This document shows positions 44,661 through 55,415 of a DNA stretch of 64,000 nt, one piece after another. The notes below the pieces were generated by a model, which had not been told where the DNA came from, searched no databases, and worked only from the letters and a program-made list of their open reading frames with translations. Positions within the stretch are counted from its first letter, which is position 1. Every line of letters starts with the position of its first letter. The translations under genes and the position numbers were made by a program. Origin of the DNA: Adiantum capillus-veneris (Eukaryota; Streptophyta; Polypodiopsida; Polypodiales; Pteridaceae); NCBI GenBank assembly GCA_014529385.2, contig CM043971.1, forward strand, positions 29,033,709 through 29,097,708, given 5' to 3'.

Positions 44661-45621
44661 CATTCATTGTGCTCAAGGGAACCTATCCTTCAAAAATCGC
44701 TTAGGTAAAGAAATATTAGTACAAGGATCCAATGGGAAGCCTAAGACTCATTTAGTTAAGGCTAGTCGACTTCTGAAAGGGTTACGCAAGGGGCAACAGA
44801 TCTTTATAGTAAAACTCAATAGGACTGACGATTCAAAGGACAACCCAACTCCAGAATGGCTTAAGGAATTTTTGGATATATTTCCAGAAGATCTCTCAAA
44901 TTTACCTCCCCCAAGGGACATAGACCATGAAAGAGAAACCTTTCTAGGTAGTGAACCAATATCAAAAAGACCCTACAAAATGTCACTCCTCGAAGCTATT
45001 GAATTGAAAGAGCAGCTTCGCCAACTTATTGAGCAAGGATTCATACAACCAAGCATTTCACCCTAGGGAGCAGGAGCGCCTGTTCTATTCCAAAAGAAGA
45101 AGGATGGATTTTTACGGCTCTGCATCGATTATAGGGGACTTAACGAGGTGTCTGTAAAGAATAAGTATCCTATTCCTCGCACCAACGAATTACTTCATAG
45201 ATTACATGGGGCCAAGGTAAATTGATCTCAGATCAGGCTACCATCAAATCCGGATTAAAGAAGCAAATATTTATAAAACCGCATTCAATACCCGATATGG
45301 GCATTATGAGTTCATAGTGATGCCTTTTGGTCTTACAAATGCCCTGGCTAGCTTTAAAATCACTTTAATCGACTCATGCAAGATATATTCAGAGAATATC
45401 TAGATAATTTTGTATTGGTATTTTTCGATGATATATTGGTATACTCCAAAGATGAAAAAGAGCATGAAGGCCATGTACGTAAAGTACTTCATCTTCTACG
45501 CCAACATCAGTTGTATGCTAAGATGAGTAAATGTGTGTTCTTTACTTCTGAAGTTAGCTATCTTGGATTTATTACAAACCCTGAAGGAATCTCTGTAGGC
45601 CCGCAAAGATTAAGGACATAA
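44632..45621 (+). pseudogene. Reverse transcriptase of G2
   Basis: The frame 44632-45066 covers linker and RT start (FLDIFPEDLSNLPPPRDIDH; RPYKMSLLEAIELKEQLRQL). After a TAG come [20 protein letters not shown] and [14 protein letters not shown], then frame changes near 45220, and from 45376 the catalytic LVFFDDILVYSKDEKEH (F-D-D) and FFTSEVSYLGFITNPEGI. At least two frameshifts. Confidence 0.9.
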
Positions 45622-45639
45622 TAGATTGGCCACAACCCA

Positions 45640-46192
45640 AGATGGTTAGTGAGATTCGAGGATTCTTAGGCATTACAGGATGGTATAGAATCTTCGTCAA
45701 AGATTACGCAGTCATCACTGCGCCCTTGACTCAGCTACTTAAAAAGACAGCCAAACTTACATGGGACAAAGAGCAGGAGGACTGTTTTCTATTAAAACAA
45801 AATCTCACATCAGCCCCTGTACTCAAACTCCCTGACTTCACTCAAGAGTTTGAAGTAGTAATCGATTCCAGCGGCCTTGTTATAGGAGGAGTCTTAAACC
45901 AAGGAGGCAAACCAGTCACCTTCACTTCTCAGAAATTGAGAATCCACGAGTTTAATTATCCAACTCATGATCTGGAACTCCTAGCCATCATCTATGCTCT
46001 CAAGCTCTAGAGACATTATCTTCTAGGGGGGCAGTTTCAGTTAATCACTGATCATGAAAGTTTGAAGTGGATTTTTTCTCAGGCAACGTAGATGGATAGA
46101 ACTCTTACAAGAGTATGATTTTGAAATAAAGTATAAACCAAGTAAGGAGAATGTGGTTCCTGATGCCCTTAGCCGCAAGGTTTTTCTTGGGG
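45640..46192 (+). pseudogene. RNase H of G2
   Basis: Frame 45642-46010: RGFLGITGWYRIFVKDYAVI, VVIDSSGLVIGGVLNQGGKP, FNYPTHDLELLAIIYALKL, a TAG, then ITDHESLKWIFSQ and YKPSKENVVPDALSRK. The catalytic Asp, Glu and Asp positions can be recognised. Ends at the TRIM insertion. Confidence 0.88.
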
Positions 46193-48214
46193 TGTAAGAA
46201 ACTAGGCAACTAGGCTCTCTTGGATCCTCCTCCCAACCTCCCTTTATAGGTGGGCTCCTAGCCCCTTGCCCTAGACGGATCCCCTGTCCACACTGCCTAG
46301 CCCGGACCTTGGCCGTAGTCCTTGCCTAGCCTAGTCCTTAGGGTACAGGACCCGTGTCCTGACATTACTTCCCCCTTAAGGAAGAGTTTTCGTCCTCGAA
46401 AACACAACTAGTAACATCTTCTTAAGAATACTGGTGTTCTCTTTATTGACGTCCCATAAGTGAGCCAGTTGTCTGTATGACCGATAATTGGTGCAGTGAG
46501 GAGGTTCAATGAAACCAAGAGGAATATCTTGATTTTCAACATTGTTGTCCGTTTGAAACCACTTTGGTCTAAATGGTAACTCCATATATAACTCACTTGA
46601 GTGCTGTAAAGGAGGAACCACAACAAAGAGTCACTTGGGTTTAAATGGTAACTCCATTTATAACTCACTTGAGTACTGTAAAGGAGGAACCACAACTAAG
46701 AGTTGTCCAAAGGCATAACCAGTTTTCAGATCTTCTGAAGGTACTGGAATAATGCAAGGAAACCTTGGCGTAACTTTCCATGCAGTTGTGAGCCAGATTT
46801 CCTACTCGCCTTAGTATCTTGAACATTCTGTTACATGTTCGTTCCTATTGAAGGTTACGTGCCAACATAATCTGTCAGTACACCTGGTAAGTCCTTGACG
46901 TATGAAAGTATTGACACAATCTCCAACCCCACCACAAGAGGTGTTCAAAGTTGAAAATCGTACTTAAGCAAATTCTAGAATAGGGAGAAAATCATCTATC
47001 TAGAAATGCATTGTGCTAACCTATGCTCTTAGCAGATCCTTTAGCACAAGATTACTCTTTGTACTCTTTGTAATATGCCTATCCCCTTGGATAACTGACA
47101 GTAGCGAGGTGTGTTTTCCCACGGTTTACAGACAGCCGTCCCAGATGACTGGTAAACGGGAAATCACAGTAGTGTTTAACATTGGTGAAGAATAAAAAAT
47201 GTCCGAAATAACCATCGTGGTTAACTTGAGAAAATCCAGAAACGCCCAAACCGAGCCATGACCTCTATTGTTGATTAGTGGATTTAAAAGTAATCTCATA
47301 GAGATAGTGCACATAGAGTGAAAAATGCTTCATAAGCAACAACATGTGGAATATGCATGCCGTTCCAAATCAGCCTTTGTGAAACACTAGGGCCCATAAC
47401 ACCTAGTGTGCATGCATTTAGCAAAAACTAACCCGAACTTGTATATCCACAATGAAACGTCTGAACCATAATAGAAGGTGAAACAATGATCACTTCTAAG
47501 TACAAACAATGAAACTTTTTCATTTCCTATATATATAAACAACCATTTTTAATGTTGTTTAGCAGCACTTGTACCTTAACAAGCCATGCTAAGTATCCGA
47601 AAATTTCTGGCCACCGAAATTGCTCCTGATACGTCGTGCTAAAAATGGTCTAGAAAACAGATGTGACCAGCACCTAGGGACTTTGTCGTGACACAGAATT
47701 GAAAGAATGGCGCCAGTGTCAGTCCAGAGACTCATATTCTCCATATGTGGAATATGTCTCAACTAAGGATGTCTGAAAAAGAACATCCTACAAGTACAAT
47801 ATGTACTTGTGTGTGGAGGTAGCTCTAAACACTTTACGACAAGAGTGAGAGCTCTGATACCAGTGTAAGAAACTAGGCAACTAGGCTCTCTTGGATCCTC
47901 CTCCCAGCCTCCCTTTATAGGTGGGCTCCTAGCCCCTTGCCCTAGACGGATCCCCTGTCCACACTGCCTAGCCCGGCCCTTGCAAGTACAATATGTACTT
48001 GTGTGTGGAGGTAGCTCTAAACACTTTACGACAAGAGTGAGAGCTCTGATACCAGTGTAAGAAACTAGGCAACTAGGCTCTCTTGGATCCTCCTCCCAGC
48101 CTCCCTTTATAGGTGGGCTCCTAGCCCCTTGCCCTAGACGGATCCCCTGTCCACACTGCCTAGCCCGGCCCTTGCCTAGCCTAGTCCTTAGGGTACAGGA
48201 CCCGTGTCCTGACA
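46193..48214 (-). mobile_element. TRIM-like element nested in G2 pol
   Basis: LTR copies at 46193-46364 (172 bp) and 48056-48214 (159 bp) plus a partial one at 47864-47982. In minus orientation the LTR starts TGTCAGGACACGGG and ends TTTCTTACA. The primer site TGGTATCAGAGCTC (tRNA-Met type) lies at 47849-47862 and again at 48041-48054. A purine tract AAGGGGGAAGTAA abuts the left LTR (46365-46377). Flanks TGGGG (46188) and TGGGT (48215) are probable target duplications. The 1.5-kb interior has no coding signal. A 192-bp tandem duplication covers primer site and part of the LTR. Confidence 0.88.
47790..48176 (-). repeat. 192-bp tandem duplication at the 5' end of the TRIM
   Basis: The block from GCAAGTACAATATGTACTTG-like sequence through the primer site to the LTR part ending GCCCGGCCCTTG occurs twice with a 192-bp offset (47864 and 48056 mark the LTR starts). 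The doubled minus-strand open frame here is a product of this duplication. Confidence 0.9.
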
Positions 48215-49536
48215 TGGGTCCATTTCCAGGACACGGGTCCATTTCCACAGTTAACAACCCCATTCTAGACAAGGTTAAGGAAGCCTCCCTGGAAGATGAG
48301 ATTTATCAAAATATCCTACAGGTTATAAATCAAAAGGACCTAAAGGGAAAAGAGAAGGAAAAAATCAAAGATTATTCACTTGAAGATGGGCTTCTCTATT
48401 ACAAACACTGACTTTACATCCCTAAGAGTTCAACCTTGAAGGAGTTAATCCTTTATGAAGGACACAATGCTCCAGCAGCCGGCCATCCTGGCTATGTAAA
48501 GACCCTTAATTCCATGAGGAAAAGTTATTTTTGGCCAGGTATGAAAGGAGATATACTTCACTACATCAAACAATGCCTTTCCTATCAAAGGATTAAGGCT
48601 GAACGGGTAATGATGCTAGGGAAACTTCAACCTCTTGACATTCGTCAAATGAAGTGGGAACTCATTAGCATGGATTTTGTAACAGGCCTTCCTACCGTTC
48701 AAGGAGGTTACGACTCCATTATGGTGGTAGTGGACATGCTGACCAAGGTGTCTCGTTTGATGCCTGTGAAAACAACTTACACTGTATTAGACATAAGCCA
48801 TCTATTTGTCAAAGAGATCTTTAGATTACACAGACTTCCAAAAAGAATAGTCAGTGTTAGAGATGAAAATTTTACTTTGAAATTTTGAAAAGCTTTATTT
48901 GAAGCCCTAGGTACCCAGCTATGTTTCAATTCAGCCTATCACCCTCAGACTGATGGTCATACAGAAAGAGTGAATCAGGTTATTGAAGACATCCTTAGAG
49001 CTTACTGTAGTAGAGAACCCCGGAAATGGATACAATTTCTTCCTTTGGTGGGATTCACCTATAATTCCTCATTCTATAAAAGCATTGGGATGTCACCTTT
49101 TAATGCACTTTATGGGCATGAATGTATATCACCCCTAAACTTTTCTGACCCCACTACAAGAGTAGAAGCTTCAAAACAAATGCTGGAAGAGATGGACACC
49201 CAAACTAAGGCCATACGACAGGACATTCAAGCAGCTAAGGACCCCCAAAAAAAACATTATGCTGATCAAAAACGGTCTAACCGGTTTTTCAAACAAGGGG
49301 ATACAATATTCTTTCGGGTTTGGCCAAAGAGAAGCAATCTATCCTTGGGAAAATTTAAAAAACTTAGCCCCAGATATTGTGGACCTTACGAAGTGATAAA
49401 GGTAATCAATGATCAAGCTTACAAACTAAAGTTACCTAAACATTTCAAGGTCCATAATGTATTCCATATCAATCTTCTAAAACCTTATATTCCAAACCCC
49501 AATCACACTTTAGATGACGAACAGATTGTGATGTAG
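48215..49536 (+). pseudogene. Integrase of G2
   Basis: Pieces: VKEASLEDEIYQNILQVI, a TGA, zinc finger region ILYEGHNAPAAGHPGYVKTL with CLSY (second Cys lost), SMDFVTGLPTVQGGYDSIMV (Asp 1), VSVRDENFTLKF (Asp 2), a TGA, YHPQTDGHTERVNQVIED (Glu), GPY/F-like RYCGPYEVIKVINDQAYKLK and FHINLLKPYI. Only a few stops interrupt one frame from 48436 to 49536, so it is well preserved. Confidence 0.9.
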
Positions 49537-49707
49537 AAACAAGGAATTCTTGAACTCCAACCAAATTGCATTCTCGATACTAGGGAAAGAAGTCTATGAA
49601 ATAGAGTAATCAGAGAGCATCTAGTAAAATGGAATGACTACCCTACTGAAGACGCCACATGGGAGGACGAAGTATCACTTCTCAAAGATTTTCCCAAATT
49701 CGGTTGA
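49537..49707 (+). pseudogene. C-terminal chromodomain of G2
   Basis: Continues the integrase frame after a TAG: LELQPNCILDTRERSL, TGA, NRVIREHLVKWNDYPTEDAT, WEDEVSLLKDFPKFG. L-V-K-W-x-x-Y-P..A-T-W-E is the chromodomain signature, which targets chromovirus integration to particular chromatin. Two stops in this copy. Confidence 0.85.
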
Positions 49708-49729
49708 GATGAGGACATCTCAATTCTTT

Positions 49730-49742
49730 AAGTTGGGATGAT
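49730..49742 (+). promoter_or_regulatory. Polypurine tract of G2
   Basis: AAGTTGGGATGA directly before LTR L3. Confidence 0.65.
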
Positions 49743-50219
49743 TATAAGGTTTCTAGTTTTTGAAACCTAAGCATAATCAAATTAATCTATTGTTAAGAAA
49801 ACAATGTAGAATTGTCCGACCGTGGAAAATCTTGGTATTTTTGAACCAAAATCATGACTTTACTATGGTTAGGAATTTTCAGAACTGAATTCCGATAAAA
49901 ACTGGCAGAGTTATGGGACCCAAAAGTTTACACTGTGGTTTAATTTAATTAAATAAATTGTAAGGTTTTGGTAATCATTTCTACTAAAGACTTTTATCCT
50001 AAAGTTCCTAGATATTTACGTATAATTGCAGATATTTTCAAAATTAATCATGGAAAGGTCAAAAAATAGCAAAAATCAATTTTGTGTATCTAGGGGACTG
50101 TGTGGGGCAGTGATGAACTTGCCCAGGCTGAATTTAGCAGCAGATGGCACTAGGGGAAGGCAGGGAGCTAGCTTGAGGTGCAAGAAACTCCGAGAATCAG
50201 CCCAGAAGCCCTAAAAACC

Positions 50220-50227
50220 TATAAATA
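50220..50227 (+). promoter_or_regulatory. TATA box in LTR L3
   Basis: TATAAATA in CCTATAAATAGGCCCCC. Confidence 0.75.
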
Positions 50228-51345
50228 GGCCCCCTCTCTTCACAACAAAATTCAAACTTGGAGTCTTGGCCATTTCTCTCTCACCTAGAGATAACTCTAC
50301 TCAAAAATCACTAGAGAGCAAAAACTCTAGTTGATTAATCCACGGTAATTAGTTTAATCCCTTCTTAATTAGCAAATTTATGCTAATTTACTTAAATTTT
50401 CTTAATAAATATAATTAATTAAGAAGATTAAACTTACTTACACTCTAAATTATTCTCCTAATTCTTAATTCTTTGTTGATTACTTAGATTAAGATTGGGA
50501 ATATTAATCTAATTAATCAATAGGTCATATTAGGACTGAAATTAATCATTTTATTCATAAATTAATGATAATTATATTGATTAAACCTAGATTAGTATAA
50601 GATAATTATCAAAGCTGTATTAAACTATCAAGATGCTAGGAAAATTATCTCTTAATTGATTGATTAGTTTTTATAACTAATTAAGCAAAAATTAGTTGTT
50701 TTTAATCAAAAAACTGATGGGAAATCTATTTAATTAGCTAAAAAATTATTAAGTTAATTTTCTCAATTAGAAAATATTATTAGGAACACAAGGTAAGTTA
50801 CTCATTAACAAATAATTAATCTAAGTATTTAATTAAGTTGAAATTAAGTATTTTTAGCAATAAATTAAAGGGGGAAATTAGAAAACCATGTTAGATAATT
50901 ATGTGCTATTTATCAGAGTTAGTTTACAAGTTAAAGAATCCATGATAATTATCTTGAGGTTACAACAATAATATAATTATTTATGTAAGTCAGATTATAC
51001 TAATTTTAGCCATAAATTAAAGAAGGAAATTAGAAAAACATGTTAGATAACTATGTGCTATTTATTAGAGTTAGTATACACATTAAAGAAGTCTTGATAA
51101 TCTTCTTTGGGTTAGAAAAAAATATACCTATTTATCTAAGTCAGATTAGAATAATTTTAACCATAAATTAAAAGGAAAAATTAGAAAAACATGTTAGATA
51201 ATTATGTGATAAAATATCTCACCCATATATTTTATCAAAGATACTTACTTACTCCAAAAATCCCTATTTTTGGATAAAAGGAATAAGAGAGATTATTCAT
51301 TTAATTCTCTAATCGATTAAGTATCCTTTTGTAAAGGCTACTAGT

Positions 51346-51507
51346 ATGGCTCCGAAAAGGACCCGAGGAAATCCTCTGTCCGATGAGGAAGATAGAACGC
51401 ACAAAAGGACTAGGGCAACCCATGACCATGAGGCTAGGCCTAGTCGTAGGCCTACGGAGGAGAGTCTTTAGGCACCAATGCAACAACAGATGGCTGATCA
51501 GTCTCAG
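51346..51507 (+). pseudogene. Short LTR reading frame (L3), with one stop
   Basis: 54 codons starting MAPKRTRGNPLSDEEDRT, with a TAG at the Gln codon before A-P, ending at TCTCAG/GTGGGT. Confidence 0.5.
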
Positions 51508-52637
51508 GTGGGTTTCCATTTATTCACTTAAGTCTTTAAATAGCTTAAAGTTCTTTTATGAATTAACATTGCATACGTAAGAACCAGAAAGGAATAACTG
51601 GCCGAAAACAAAAGGTAACTTCCAAGAAACCAACGAGCATTGTTTGTAAATAGGAAAGAAATGTTTGGGCTAAGACTAGTTGACCTAAGAAAGAAATGTT
51701 TGATCATCCTTAAGACAGCTTGTCTCAAAACACCTGTGATTCCTTGGAATATTTTACTCCACGTGATGAGTAATGATGGCAAATCAGTCATGGATGAGTC
51801 AGTTACGTCAATGCACGTGGAGTATTTTACCCTATGCTTGTTTGTGTTTGTGGATATTACTTAGGATATTGTTTTTATCCCAAAGGAACCGCCCGGTTGT
51901 ATGGGCAACCGGTTGGCGTATGGGCGCATGAATTTTGGGTGATGACTTTTTCCACCCCAGTTTTTATAAATAAGGAATGGGTGCCGGTTTTTACCCTTGT
52001 ATAGGTGATCTTGAGACAAACCAGTACTGGTCATAGTTACTTCAGATTGACAGTACCTTGTCTTAAGTCTAAAGATGTGTGTTTGCTAAAAGATTATTTT
52101 CAATACTGCTTTCAAGGGCTGTTTTAATGAAATCCTATTACGAAAGATAAAAGGAATCATTATTTTAATTGTGGTAAGAACGTGGTAGTAATTAAACAAC
52201 AAAGTATCATGTGTGAGTGCAGGGTGGTAAGTGGGGATTGACTAAGGTTGTTAATCATGGACGGGTGGACTTGATTAGTCAAGTAACTATCCATTCTCGC
52301 GCACAGAAAACTTCTCCATTTCAAAGAGGAGTCCACCTGCGGGCGGCTCTGCCCTCACACATGTTAGGGGGAAAAAAGCGTTGGTTAAGGAAACCTTAGT
52401 CTAAATATTGGAAGTTATAGGGCCAAAATAGTTTTAGAAAATTCAAAAAAGTTTTCCCCGTTTCCACTACGAGACAGGACTAGGTCTCCTTCTGGGGCTA
52501 TAAACCCAAGCCATTGTCAATGGTAAAGGTATATTCCTTGGATTCTTCTTGTTTAGAGACTCTGATTTTTACTAGGCCTAGAGACCTGTCAAGGATCCCA
52601 TCCCGCTTTTTGGTGTTGGCGGGTTGGGGATCTCAGA

Positions 52638-52747
52638 AGTGGTATCAGAGCCTGAGTTAATAAGGTTCTGAACCGAGGGGGGAAAGGTGGACAAAAAAGA
52701 GTTTTAATAAGTAAGTTTGCAATTATAATTGTCATATATTTTGAAAT
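52638..52747 (+). other. Primer site and leader of a third G internal region
   Basis: The exact tRNA-Met primer site TGGTATCAGAGCC (52640-52652) and a leader matching 43000-43096 follow L3 and stop at TTTTGAAATG, where copia sequence begins. This is not expected after a 3' LTR. Confidence 0.85.
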
Positions 52748-53395
52748 GGATTGAAGCAATCTCCTCATGCTTGGTATGAGAAGGCTGACACTCATTTGGT
52801 CAAACAAGGCTTTCATAATAGTCCAGCAGAAAGAACATTTTATATCAAGCATGAAGACAATGTACTTTTCATTGTTGTTCTTTATGCGGATGATTTGTTG
52901 ATCACTCCTCCCAATGAGGCACATATTTTTGAATTTAAGGCTGATTTGAATGCTACTTTCAAGATGAAAGATTTTGGGTTGTTGCATCATTACTTGGGTG
53001 TACAGTTTAAGCAGTGTGATGGTGGTTTTGCCTTGTGTCAAAAAAGTTACATAGAGACATTTCTATATAAGTTTGGACTTGAGGATTGCAAACCTATTGC
53101 CACTCCCATGTAAATAGGTTTGAAACTGAGTCTTCATGATGCTAGTGATCTTGCAGATGTCACTCTTTACCAATGTTGTTGGATGCCTCATTTATGTATG
53201 CAACATGAGGCCGGATATTCAGTTTGCAGTCTTACAGGTCAGCAGATTTATGCATAGCCAAGGGTCTAAGCATTGGCAGGCTGTCAAGAGGATTTCTTGC
53301 TACTTGAGTGGCACTTTACATCTTGGATTGTTTTATCCCAAGGGGGGATCATTGCCACCAGACTTACATGCTTTTTCAGACTCAGATTGGGATGG
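52748..53395 (+). pseudogene. Copia reverse transcriptase, 3' part, and RNase H start
   Basis: Reads LKQSPHAWYEKADTHLVKQG, the catalytic VVLYADDLLI (Y-A-D-D), FKMKDFGLLHHYLGVQFKQ, and after a stop GCLIYVCNMRPDIQFAVLQV, then LHAFSDSDWDGC (RNase H start). This matches what copies A and B lack. About 30 bp seem missing between 39366 and here. Cut at about 53396. Confidence 0.88.
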
Positions 53396-55364
53396 TTGTT
53401 TTGGCATGCGTTGCATTTATACGCCCATACCAAAAAAATATACGTATAAAATGTCATTATATGCCAAAATCCCGAATAATCATCGAATAGTCTTTTTATT
53501 TCTTTTCTATCAAAAGATATCTCGATCAAAATATCTTTCGATCGTGTCGTCGGTTTTGATTGAAACCAGCAGCTGTCTGCAAGAGAAGGAGCAATAGACA
53601 GATGGAGCTTGAGGTATAATTTTGAAGTTGTTACCATTTCTTCTAGATTATTTTTGTGTGTTGTTCAAGACTTGTGTGGTGCAATTGTTTTTCTCTCACC
53701 ATAGAGCTAGCTTGCAGGTTATAGGCCACTTTGTGGTGTGTAGCCATTCCTCTCACTCCATAAGTGGGTAGAAACTAGTCATTTTTCTCGTGTTGTGCAG
53801 CCACTTGGCTCACTGCAAAGAAGAAGGGTTTTAGGACAGACTTAGATTCTCACTCTTGTGGTGCAGTAGTCTATCTCCACCACAGGGCTGAGTTAGGATT
53901 TAGTGGTCGACTCGTGGATCGACTCGTGGATTGCAGTAGGCATGATGCTACAACTCTCACTTTAGAGTGACCTATAGGTTTCTCAATTTTAGATCAGCTC
54001 AAATAATCGTTTGTATCACGTAGAAATGCAAGAGTTATGCTCGTCAAACAGAGAGTGGAGAGATGCATAGTTTATGCCCTCTTCATTTTTGTGTGACACA
54101 CTGTTTACTCTTATGTTTTGAACTCCAAAGACACATCATTGTTCATCACTAGATGACTTGGTGTTGTCTTGGATGTAGATACATACGATATTTGGCCTAC
54201 ATCTAAATTTTTTGGTGATGTTTGTGTTGTGAGTTCCACACACTTCATCAGGGATTGGATTAAGTCACATCATCGTTATTACTACATAGAAATATGAGGG
54301 ATAATCTACCTAAGAGTGGAGAGATGCATACCTATGCCCTCTTCATCTTAGCATGACGACAAGGCTTGCTCTTGTACTTTCTGATCTGTAGATACCCCAC
54401 TCATCATTAAATGACTTGGTGTAGATATTATTGGATGGATACGCCGCGTCGAACGTCAGCACAGCGAGAACTCACCTAACATGTAATGTCAGCTAAGGAC
54501 GAAGCTCTACCTACAGGCACGTGGAAGCAAGCATAAGGTGTCAACCTAAACTCGACCGACTCCTAACTAGTTCCTACAGAGGTCTCTACCAATTGTCTAA
54601 GTCACAGCCTTCAAGAGTGCATAAGAGGAAACTTCCTACAACGCTTTCTAGAGTCGAACACCCATCAAACAATCTCGAAACACCATAGAACTTGAAGGAG
54701 ATCCTACTAATACCAATAGGTCGCTCTCCCTAAGGTCTAAGAACCAAAATCCCAACCCAAAACACCTAGTGCAGAAACACGTAGGATGTCTGGCCAAAAT
54801 CTGCAGGTCTTCGTTTCCGAAATCTAAAGTGTCTAATGTGTAGTTCTACTCAATGTGAATGCGTGGATATGCTGCAATGAAAAATCGGACAACGTATGCT
54901 CACCCAAACACCCGATGAAGCTCGTAAAACGAGCTCGCAAAACCGGACTGTACGCGTGCAATGTAGGTATCCGCGCGTAGCTCTCGTCGGGGGCAACACG
55001 CTGCACTTCTTCACATTCAATTCCGACCACCGGAGCACACGTAGCGTCAAGATGAAGCTCACACTCTCTCTCTCTCGTACACAGTACGCTCACTCACAGA
55101 CTTCAAAACTTGTTTTTAAAATGACAAAAGGTCCTTCATTAAGGTCAAAAAGTGGTATATATACCTTACAATTCTCAAACCCTGAAGTTCCAAAATCAAC
55201 CATCTACGCAATCTAACTATCAAAACTAGGATACAATCTAGAAACTTCTATAAGTCCCAATAATTACAAGGTGAAAAATCAGGTTTTCCTCAATTAATGA
55301 ATAATTACAAAAATAATAGTCCTCCGAATAGTTAGATGCCGTGGGGTGTGTCCAGCTTCTAATA
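53396..55364 (-). other. LTR-like region 3' of the coiled-coil frame
   Basis: Lies between the copia break and a purine tract (55365-55378) on the minus strand, where a 3' LTR of the coiled-coil element should be. Contains a degenerate tandem repeat of about 261 bp (GAGTGGAGAGATGCAT at 54053 and 54314), a half palindrome ACGTAGGATGTCT at 54779 and a minus-strand TATA-like site. No gene. No second LTR copy was found to prove it. Confidence 0.45.
55154..55165 (-). promoter_or_regulatory. TATA-like site in the LTR-like region
   Basis: GGTATATATACC, symmetric, about 200 bp from the purine tract on the minus strand. Confidence 0.35.
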
Positions 55365-55378
55365 CTCCCCCCCTCCTT
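55365..55378 (-). promoter_or_regulatory. Polypurine tract after the coiled-coil frame
   Basis: Minus strand AAGGAGGGGGGGAG, very like the tract of element I at 61418-61433. Confidence 0.65.
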
Positions 55379-55415
55379 GCTCATGTCGTCCCCAACATGG
55401 CCTTGATCTGCTGCT

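Larger units (their letters stand above)
49743..52637 (+). repeat. Element G LTR, copy L3 (3' LTR, 2,895 bp)
   Basis: Starts TATAAGG (TG changed to TA) and ends TCTCAGA. About 700 bp of the AT-rich repeats are missing near 51206 compared with L2. The reading frame at 51346-51507 has a CAG to TAG stop, but the splice donor is kept. Confidence 0.9.
39367..52747 (+). mobile_element. Chromovirus-type gypsy element G, copy 2 (G2)
   Basis: LTR L2 39367-42990, primer site 42993, gag, protease, RT, RNase H, integrase, chromodomain, purine tract, LTR L3 49743-52637, then a second primer site and leader to 52747. The pol region is interrupted by a minus-strand TRIM (46193-48214). The domain order and the chromodomain define a chromovirus. 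Inactive: many stops. The extra primer site after L3 shows that a second internal region once followed. Confidence 0.9.

Noticed and set aside
47763-48272. Minus-strand 169-codon protein with a perfect internal repeat
   Set aside because: The repeat is the 192-bp TRIM duplication over LTR and primer site; not a protein gene.
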